Of a stretch of DNA of 9,865 bases, positions 6,094 through 9,865 are shown one piece after another; the first letter of the stretch is position 1; each line of letters starts with the position of its first letter. The notes below the pieces were generated by a model, which was not told the origin of the DNA, searched no databases, and saw only the letters and a list, made by a program, of their open reading frames with translations. The stretch is from Dehalococcoidia bacterium (GTDB taxonomy: Bacteria; Chloroflexota; Dehalococcoidia; GIF9; UBA5629): assembly GCA_007280145.1 (NCBI GenBank), contig QYPU01000029.1, forward strand, positions 1 to 9,865, written 5' to 3'. The position numbers and the translations under genes are program-made.

Positions 6094-6216
6094 ATGACAA
6101 CAGAAACGCAAGCCGAGTATCGCTTCGACCCCAACGCCCCTATGACCAAGAAAATCATCGCCAGGGCTAAGGCTCTCAAGGAAAAGCCTCAGGAACCACA
6201 GACAGAAGGCAAATAA
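6094..6216 (+). CDS. Small hypothetical protein (40 aa)
   Basis: Reads MTTETQAEYRFDPNAPMTKK, then IIARAKALKEKPQEPQTEGK. It has a textbook AAGGAGG ribosome binding site (6080-6086) seven bases before the ATG and a well-formed promoter just upstream, so expression is likely despite the size. The protein is charged and probably soluble, with a helix around TKKIIARAKALKEK and a disordered tail. I recognise no family. It lies divergently from the defence cluster and four bases upstream of the tRNA-like sequence, with which it may share a transcript. A regulatory or antitoxin-like role for the neighbouring defence genes can be imagined but nothing in the sequence shows it. Confidence 0.65.
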   Translation: MTTETQAEYRFDPNAPMTKKIIARAKALKEKPQEPQTEGK

Positions 6217-6219
6217 CAT

Positions 6220-6293
6220 GGCAGTGAAGGCCATCGGGATGGCAACTTCTCAACTACCCCTGGTCGGGGGTTCAAATCCCTCCGCTGCCACCA
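6220..6293 (+). tRNA. tRNA-like sequence, probably a degenerate tRNA or integrase attachment site
   Basis: 74 bases including CCA. The acceptor stem GGCAGTG (6220-6226) pairs with CGCTGCC (6283-6289), one G-T pair, followed by A and CCA. The T arm is canonical: GGGGG-TTCAAAT-CCCTC (6266-6282). A D-arm-like GCC...GGC with a GGG-containing loop and a TGGTC variable region sit at the expected places. The anticodon stem does not pair (AACTT against ACCCC around a CTCAACT loop), so it is unlikely to work as an ordinary tRNA. The 3' half resembles elongator tRNA-Met ends. tRNA 3' ends are common tyrosine-integrase targets, and an integrase tail starts ~50 bases downstream, so a remodelled attachment site is the likeliest reading. 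Confidence 0.4.
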
Positions 6294-6344
6294 CACCTTT
6301 CACAAAATTACCTCAAGCTCCCTGCAACCTGTCAGTTATTGCCT

Positions 6345-6464
6345 TATTTACTTGGGCATACGACGTTGATGATGACAAATAGGTATTGCCAGGCGGTTGG
6401 CTGCTATGATGCGGTGGAGGCGCATAAGAGGTATAGTCCAGTGGATAATTTCAAACCTAGATGA
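6345..6464 (+). pseudogene. Tyrosine recombinase C-terminal remnant, copy 2
   Basis: In frame: LLGHTTLMMTNRYCQAVGCY, then DAVEAHKRYSPVDNFKPR and TGA (6462-6464). It carries the LGHxxL..TxRY box II motif, with the nucleophilic Tyr, and the conserved SPVD tail. Codons upstream in the same frame (about 6305-6344) decay without recognisable integrase motifs, so only the 3' end survives. It lies between the tRNA-like sequence and the restriction-modification promoter. Confidence 0.65.
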
Positions 6465-6547
6465 GGAAATGATAGGACGACTGTACGACCTAATACGAAG
6501 CCCTCACACTAAAGAGGCGGAAGTATGATAATATGTAGGGTGAAAAC

Positions 6548-6558
6548 AAATATAAGTC
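6548..6558 (+). promoter_or_regulatory. Probable C-protein binding site at the methyltransferase promoter
   Basis: AAATATAAGTC, the same motif as the boxes in the C operator (8368-8393), lies three bases upstream of the -35 element. In several C-controlled systems a C dimer bound at the M promoter represses methyltransferase transcription. The partner half on the other side (TGACTGCAT) is imperfect. Confidence 0.4.
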
Positions 6559-6561
6559 ACC

Positions 6562-6590
6562 TTGACTGCATTTCTCAAATTGCATACTAT
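6562..6590 (+). promoter_or_regulatory. Sigma70-type promoter for the methyltransferase gene
   Basis: TTGACT (6562-6567), a 17-base spacer, then TACTAT (6585-6590). Start predicted near 6597, about 35 bases before the GTG at 6632. Confidence 0.55.
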
Positions 6591-6631
6591 GAGTATTAGT
6601 AATCTCCAACAGAGGGGCAATTAACGGCACG

Positions 6632-7567
6632 GTGACACAGGAATCGGCGGACACTATGGATTCCAGGCTTTCCGTTATCCGTAAGATATTGGGAAAGCCT
6701 GCATTTGAAGAGCCACGTGTATTGATATATCAACTTGACGCTTTGGAAGCTATGGCACTACTACCGGATGAACTTGTGGATCTGACTGTAACGAGTCCGC
6801 CTTATAATATCGGTAAGGCGTATGAATATTTAATGCCCCTCGATTCCTATATTGAATGGACAAGGAATTGGATTGAGCAAGTGTACCGCCTAACAGCACC
6901 TTTTGGTGCTTTTTGGCTTAATCTGGGATACATTTCCATTCCTGGTCGTGCTAGGGCGATTCCTCTACCCTACCTTATTTGGCAACACGTTCCCTTCTAT
7001 CTTGTGCAAGAAGTTGTTTGGAACTACGGAGCGGGGGTGTCCACGACACTGGCTTTCTCGCCTAGAAATGAGAAATTCCTCTGGTATGTTAAGTATCCCA
7101 AGCAATATACTTTTAACCTCGATTCAGTGCGAGACCCGAACGTCAAATATCCAAATCAGAAGAAAAAAGGAAAGATTAGAGTCAACCCTTTGGGCAAGAA
7201 TCCCACAGATGTATGGCAGATTCCAAAGGTTACCACGGGTGAAGGCATGAATGGAAGGCGTGCTTCAGTGGAACGTACTGCCCACCCAGCTCAGTTCCCA
7301 ACCGCAGTCATAGAGCGCATAATCAAGGCTTGCAGCAATCGTGGGGAACTTGTACTTGACCCATTTATTGGCTCAGGTACTACCGCTGAGATGGCAATTG
7401 CGAATGAGCGTGCTGTGGTTGGGTTTGAAATCAATGATAGCTATGTGAATATAGCTGCAGAACGGTTGTCGAAGTATCTCAGAAAAAGACAACTTCAAGA
7501 TGCACAAGGCAGACTGTTTGATGAGCTTTACAATAATACCATTAGTTTGAAGCGGTCTGCAGGTTGA
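6632..7567 (+). CDS. Beta-class DNA methyltransferase of a type II restriction-modification system (probably N4-cytosine)
   Basis: A 311-aa amino-methyltransferase with beta-class motif order. The catalytic motif IV TSPPYN (54-59) comes first, then a variable target-recognition region, HPAQFP (218-223), and the AdoMet-binding motif DPFIGSGTT (243-251) followed by GFEIN (264-268). A Ser in TSPPY rather than DPPY is usual in N4-cytosine enzymes and also occurs in some N6-adenine ones. It protects host DNA from the endonuclease encoded convergently at 8130-7528. The two genes overlap tail to tail by 40 bases. The start shown is GTG at 6632. ATG at 6656 is an alternative, and neither has a well-spaced ribosome binding site (GAGGGG is ~15 bases before the GTG). 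A promoter and probable C-protein site lie just upstream. Confidence 0.88.
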   Translation: MTQESADTMDSRLSVIRKILGKPAFEEPRVLIYQLDALEAMALLPDELVDLTVTSPPYNIGKAYEYLMPLDSYIEWTRNWIEQVYRLTAPFGAFWLNLGYISIPGRARAIPLPYLIWQHVPFYLVQEVVWNYGAGVSTTLAFSPRNEKFLWYVKYPKQYTFNLDSVRDPNVKYPNQKKKGKIRVNPLGKNPTDVWQIPKVTTGEGMNGRRASVERTAHPAQFPTAVIERIIKACSNRGELVLDPFIGSGTTAEMAIANERAVVGFEINDSYVNIAAERLSKYLRKRQLQDAQGRLFDELYNNTISLKRSAG

Positions 7568-8130
7568 CTTAGGCGTGCCTGTTGTCCTGTAGCTGCCCGC
7601 TGCCCAATCCAGTCACTGTGGTCTAACCAGCCGAATCTTATTTTCGTAATCTTAGGCACACCACTAGACCGACTAAACTTCTCGAAGTTTATCGCCAAGT
7701 AGTAGCCTGCTTTGCTTTTCTTGCTACTGCTGCCCTTCTGTGCATAACTACGATTCCCATAAATCTGTCCAGTGCTGGAAGAGGCTTTGATTTCCGTACA
7801 ATAGAACTCATCAGGTACATAAACAAGGTCTTTCTCGCTAGCTGCATCGCCTCTTCGCCAAGTACCTGGATACCTGTTCTCAAGTTCGAGAGGAATGAGT
7901 TCGTGCAGAAAAAAAGCCATAATCTGGGGGGTTGGGAAAATGTGCTTGCCAATTCGAAATGGCTTAGACCCAATATCAGACGTAAATATGCTGGCCCAAA
8001 TCCCTAAAGTTATCCCGACAATCTCGTCTGGACTTAGAGGGTGCGCTTGCACCAGTTCTTGAGTCTTGGCCTCCCACAAATCAGGAGTCAGGCCTGCATA
8101 CGGAGACAATACACCACTGTCATGCGACAT
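7528..8130 (-). CDS. ScaI-family type II restriction endonuclease
   Basis: A 200-aa protein that closely follows the ScaI endonuclease family as I remember it: AHPLSPDEIVGI (29-40), RIGKHIFPTPQIMAFFLHEL (59-78), SEKDLVYV (98-105), EIKASSSTGQIYGNRSYAQ (113-131), GYYLAINFEKF (142-152), IRFGWLDHSDWIGQRAATGQ (164-183). D101 with E113-x-K115 is the PD-(D/E)XK metal-binding core. ScaI itself cuts AGTACT, and this enzyme may share or vary that target. By eye I find no AGTACT in the window. The ATG at 8130 lies inside the 3' end of the controller gene (11-base overlap), so C and R are co-transcribed. AGGTGAG lies ~13 bases before it. The 3' end overlaps the convergent methyltransferase gene. Confidence 0.85.
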   Translation of the reverse strand: MSHDSGVLSPYAGLTPDLWEAKTQELVQAHPLSPDEIVGITLGIWASIFTSDIGSKPFRIGKHIFPTPQIMAFFLHELIPLELENRYPGTWRRGDAASEKDLVYVPDEFYCTEIKASSSTGQIYGNRSYAQKGSSSKKSKAGYYLAINFEKFSRSSGVPKITKIRFGWLDHSDWIGQRAATGQQARLSQPADRFKLMVLL

Positions 8131-8359
8131 TATTCAACAGCTCACCTAGTTCAACTCCAAGAGCTTTTGCAATTCTAACCATATTGATGAAACTCACGTT
8201 TCTCTGACCTCTCTCTACTGCACCGACGTAGGTACGATGTAAGCCAGCAAGTTCAGCCAACCCTTCTTGTGATAGCCCTCTCTTACTTCTTTGTAATCGT
8301 ACGTTTGCACCAAACTGTTTGAGTTCCTTACGGCCTACCATACAACTCATATTATCCAT
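8120..8359 (-). CDS. Controller (C) protein of the restriction-modification system, XRE-type HTH
   Basis: A 79-aa (or 76-aa) protein with a full-length XRE helix-turn-helix: FGANVRLQRSKRGLSQEGLA, then ELAGLHRTYVGAVERGQRNV, then FINMVRIAKALGVELGELL. HRTYV..VERGQRN is typical of C proteins of type II systems. It would bind the C-box operator directly upstream (8368-8393), activate its own promoter with the downstream endonuclease, and repress at high dose. The start shown is the first ATG (8359). A likely -10 TACAAT (8363-8358) overlaps that codon and would place the transcript start at about 8350, the A of the second ATG (MSCMVGR), so a leaderless 76-aa product is more probable. C genes are often leaderless. 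Confidence 0.85.
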   Translation of the reverse strand: MDNMSCMVGRKELKQFGANVRLQRSKRGLSQEGLAELAGLHRTYVGAVERGQRNVSFINMVRIAKALGVELGELLNNVA

Positions 8360-8367
8360 TGTATGAT

Positions 8368-8393
8368 GAAAATAAGTCTACAGACTATAAGTA
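8368..8393 (-). promoter_or_regulatory. C-box operator controlling the C-R operon
   Basis: Read on the minus strand it holds two boxes, TACTTATAGTC (8393-8383) and GACTTATTTTC (8378-8368), separated by TGTA. Each follows the GACT-TAT-AGTC pseudo-palindrome known for C-protein operators, the first being the better match, as expected for the high-affinity activation site. The candidate -35 (AGTCTG, 8386-8381) overlaps the operator and is poor, which fits activator dependence. A -10 TACAAT lies at 8363-8358. Confidence 0.65.
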
Positions 8394-8547
8394 GCATTGT
8401 GTGCAGGAGTCCAGTTGTGGCGTTGGTTCGTATTCTTGGAAACAAGGAATCCGAGGCTAATCAGGACAACGGTCTAACAAGCCGTTAGTCATTCATATTT
8501 GAAGACGCTCACCAAGGATAGGTTAAAGCCAGTCCTGTTGATGACTC

Positions 8548-8698
8548 TGACCTGCCCCGATAATTGTACTATATTCAAAGTCATATTTGTTGGTGCACAA
8601 GCTGGTATGATTGCATGGGCATAGCTTTCAGAGATGACAAAATTCCATTCTCGTGAAAACAAGAGGCGTCCACCCGATTTGTTCTAAAACTTCATAGG
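8548..8698 (+). repeat. Dispersed repeat R1, copy 2
   Basis: Begins TGACCTGCCCCGATAATTGT. It is diverged from copy 1 but aligns again at CCATTCTCGTGAAAA...AGGCG and TTCTAAAACTTCATAGG (copy 1: CCATTGTCGCGAAA...AGGCG, TTCTAACTTCCACCGG). Its first ~45 bases are closest to copy 3 (CAAAGTCATATTTGT versus CAAAGTTGTATTTGT). It runs directly into the integrase scar. Confidence 0.5.
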
Positions 8699-8767
8699 GG
8701 TATCGGTGGCTATGATGCGGTGGAGGCACATAAGAGGTATTCGCCAGTGGATAGGTTGGTAAGATAG
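8690..8767 (+). pseudogene. Tyrosine recombinase C-terminal remnant, copy 3
   Basis: The frame reads IGGYDAVEAHKRYSPVDRLV, then R and TAG (8765-8767). YDAVEAHKRYSPVD is identical to the tail of copy 2 at 6345-6464, but the box II motif with the catalytic residues is gone, replaced by the end of repeat R1. It is clearly non-functional. Confidence 0.6.
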
Positions 8768-8782
8768 GTCAGTGAGGTTTGA

Positions 8783-8825
8783 AGATAGCCTGAAGCTATA
8801 TTCTGATATTGTGGATTAGGACTAC
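8783..8825. repeat. Short repeat R2, copy 2
   Basis: ATAGCCTGAAGCTATATTCTG ending GACTAC. It contains a 5-bp inverted repeat ATAGC/GCTAT. It relates to 2413-2459, and again its last bases include the complement of a TAG stop codon on the minus strand. Confidence 0.4.
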
Positions 8826-9163
8826 TTAAACTCGTTCTTGGATAATACTATGAATACAATAGCTGTTATACCTAAGGGGGCTGGTATAATGGCAGCAGCT
8901 ATTGAACCGGCAAGTGCCCATCCCCACTTCCTTCTTTGTATAGCAAATACACCACCAACTATAGCTAGTGCTTCAATAGCTATTCCAGGAATAACCATAA
9001 GTAACAAAGACAAATTAAAAGGGAATACCCCTGCCTTTAATGGCATAAAAATCATTGGGCCAATAACAAATAATAATAATACACTCAGGCTAAGACCACC
9101 AGCAACTATATCCAAAATACCTGCAACTGTGGGTAGCCAAGTCTTTTTTACAGCAGCATCCAT
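8822..9163 (-). CDS. Small integral membrane protein (112-113 aa), four predicted helices
   Basis: Starts MDAAVKKTWLPTVAGILDIV and ends ITAIVFIVLSKNEFK. Hydrophobic stretches near residues 12-35, 42-62, 63-75 and 82-108 suggest four membrane helices with a positively charged RRKWGWALAGS turn before the last pair. This layout (KTWLPTVAGIL..., RRKWG.ALAGS, LSKNEF end) matches a small membrane family I recall as common in Dehalococcoidia and some archaea, with no known function. AGGAGGT lies five bases before the ATG at 9163, a strong ribosome binding site. It is transcribed in the same direction as the two small membrane genes upstream, but repeat copies lie between, so co-transcription is uncertain. 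Confidence 0.75.
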   Translation of the reverse strand: MDAAVKKTWLPTVAGILDIVAGGLSLSVLLLFVIGPMIFMPLKAGVFPFNLSLLLMVIPGIAIEALAIVGGVFAIQRRKWGWALAGSIAAAIIPAPLGITAIVFIVLSKNEFK

Positions 9164-9376
9164 ACAAACCTCCTAGGATATTATGAGTAGCGTATCATAG
9201 CATAAACTAAGTGTCTATTTGGTCTTTAAAGTTTGAAGTGAAGATATACCCTCGCTAAGAATGGCTAGTAGGTTAAACCATATGATATGGATGAACTTGG
9301 TTTTATCAATATAGACTTTCCACATTCGCGTCCGGTCTACCTCATTAGCTATCACCGTAATCACGATAACTAGGAC

Positions 9377-9421
9377 TGACCTGCCCTCAATAATTGTACC
9401 ATCTCAAAGTTGTATTTGTAA
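9377..9421 (+). repeat. Dispersed repeat R1, copy 3 (short)
   Basis: TGACCTGCCCTCAATAATTG followed by CAAAGTTGTATTTGT. Only the first ~45 bases match the other copies. The last codons and the stop of the 50-aa gene (9404-9556, minus) lie inside it. Confidence 0.5.
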
Positions 9422-9556
9422 GACGGCATCTCCCAGATAGAACGGCCAGACCACGATACCCAGTATAATCTTCCACCATACCAGGTTGGCGTAGCCAATA
9501 GTGAACAGCCAACCGGCAAACCAGAAAGCACCGAAAAATCCACCTGAGTTCTTCAT
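9404..9556 (-). CDS. Small membrane protein (50 aa)
   Basis: Reads MKNSGGFFGAFWFAGWLFTI, then GYANLVWWKIILGIVVWPFY, then LGDAVLQIQL and TGA. It is rich in aromatic residues, with one or two membrane-spanning stretches (about 6-22 and 25-42). AAGGAGG lies seven bases before the ATG, a very strong ribosome binding site, and the frame keeps a coherent membrane-protein pattern, so it is a real gene despite its length. I recognise no named family. Its last few codons and stop lie within repeat R1 copy 3, so the original C-terminus may have been replaced by the repeat. It lies between the 112-aa membrane gene and the 2TM-domain gene, all on the minus strand. Confidence 0.7.
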   Translation of the reverse strand: MKNSGGFFGAFWFAGWLFTIGYANLVWWKIILGIVVWPFYLGDAVLQIQL

Positions 9557-9591
9557 TTTATTTCCTCCTTACTAATATGTCTTTTGGATAC

Positions 9592-9730
9592 TGACCTGCT
9601 CCAATTATTGTGCCACCTCTAAGTAAGCATCGCTTACAATGATTGCCTCGGATTACAGCTCAGAAATTGGGAATTCTGTCACAGCGAAAATCAGGGACAT
9701 ATACGTGAGTTCTTACTAAATTTCATCGGG
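9592..9730 (+). repeat. Dispersed repeat R1, copy 4
   Basis: TGACCTGCTCCAATTATTGT, then a perfect hairpin GTAAGC-ATC-GCTTAC (9625-9639), then CACAGCGAAAATCAGGGA and TTTCATCGGG. Closest to copy 1 at the start. It fills almost all the space between the 50-aa gene and the stop codon of the 2TM gene, which begins at the very next base. Confidence 0.55.
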
Positions 9731-9865
9731 CTATTTTTGCTCTCTTCTTATTCTCTCTGCTTCCTTTTCTATTGCTCCTCTATCCGATTTTCCTCCAAAG
9801 ACGAAAACCCCTAGGAAGTGGAAAAGTATGCCGATGCCCCAGCCGCCCAGGGGAAAGATAAACCA
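9731..9865 (-). CDS. 2TM-domain protein, C-terminal part (5' end outside window)
   Basis: The visible 44 residues read WFIFPLGGWGIGILFHFLGV, then FVFGGKSDRGAIEKEAERIR, then REQK and TAG. FPLGGWGIGILFHFLGVFVFG is the hallmark second half of the 2TM domain (PF13239), which is a pair of membrane helices often found alone or at the end of histidine-kinase or HTH proteins. The charged tail IEKEAERIRREQK is cytoplasmic. The function of 2TM proteins is unknown. The N-terminal helix and the start lie beyond the window edge. The gene is followed at once by repeat R1 copy 4. Confidence 0.75.
   Translation of the reverse strand, partial: WFIFPLGGWGIGILFHFLGVFVFGGKSDRGAIEKEAERIRREQK

Larger units (their letters stand above)
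8394..8821. other. Gene-free stretch with repeats and an integrase scar
   Basis: Upstream of the C operator I see no gene. The stretch 8394-8547 holds only small inverted repeats, such as CTAAC/GTTAG near 8474-8488. Then follow repeat R1 copy 2 (8548-8698), an integrase C-terminal scar (8690-8767) and repeat R2 (8783-8825), which reaches the stop codon of the membrane-protein gene. Confidence 0.5.

Noticed and set aside
8838..9176. 112-aa open frame on plus, opposite the small membrane protein
   Set aside because: The minus-strand frame has a strong AGGAGG site and a coherent membrane-helix pattern. The plus frame has neither.
9278..9290. 13-base palindrome CCATATGATATGG upstream of the membrane-protein gene
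   Set aside because: A single short palindrome ~115 bases from the gene with no clear promoter near it. It is not enough to call an operator.
2049..9730. R1 repeats as a CRISPR array or integron attC sites
   Set aside because: Copies are kilobases apart and degenerate, without regular spacing or spacers. The RYYYAAC/GTTRRRY pairs of attC sites are not seen.

Overview
The window reads as a mobile, defence-rich stretch of a bacterial chromosome of moderate to low GC. Several small proteins, the integrase C-terminal signature (RY...DAVEAHKRYSPVD) and the four-helix membrane protein with a WGWALAGS-like segment resemble sequences I associate with Dehalococcoidia (Chloroflexota) metagenomes. That placement is an impression from memory, not a demonstrated assignment.

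Layout. Positions 1-209 hold the 3' end of a two-[4Fe-4S] ferredoxin-type protein (DUF362-like), immediately abutted by a decayed tyrosine-recombinase tail (200-334). From 407 to 5894 every gene lies on the minus strand. In transcription order these are an AbiJ-type/Abi_C protein (5894-4971), a possible 63-aa linker ORF (4971-4780), a nucleoside-deoxyribosyltransferase/TIR-like protein with a coiled coil (4783-3599), a possible small ORF, a 55-aa basic protein (3318-3151), a second deoxyribosyltransferase/TIR-like protein (3154-2456) and, after a 580-base gap with its own promoter, a Cas4-like/DUF2779 nuclease (1873-407). At 5895-6093 promoters diverge: the minus-strand one serves the defence cluster, and the plus-strand one serves a 40-aa gene followed by a tRNA-like sequence (6220-6293) and a second integrase tail.

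From 6548 to 8393 there is a complete type II restriction-modification system: a beta-class DNA methyltransferase on plus, a ScaI-family endonuclease on minus that overlaps it tail to tail, and an upstream controller (C) protein whose operator matches the known C-box pattern. A second C-box-like half-site lies next to the methyltransferase promoter, so the classic C-protein circuit (repress M, switch on C and R) can be read from the DNA.

The right part (8394-9865) is repeat-rich. It holds copies of a 45-150 bp dispersed repeat beginning TGACCTGC, a third integrase tail, and three small membrane-protein genes on minus (112 aa, 50 aa, and a truncated 2TM-domain protein). The repeats and the three integrase tails suggest the locus was built by repeated insertion and loss of integrative elements.

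The best candidate for an under-described system is the 5894-2456 block. It combines a HEPN-like/Abi_C protein with two different deoxyribosyltransferase/TIR-fold proteins, each preceded by a related ~54-bp sequence, one of them translationally coupled to a tiny basic protein.
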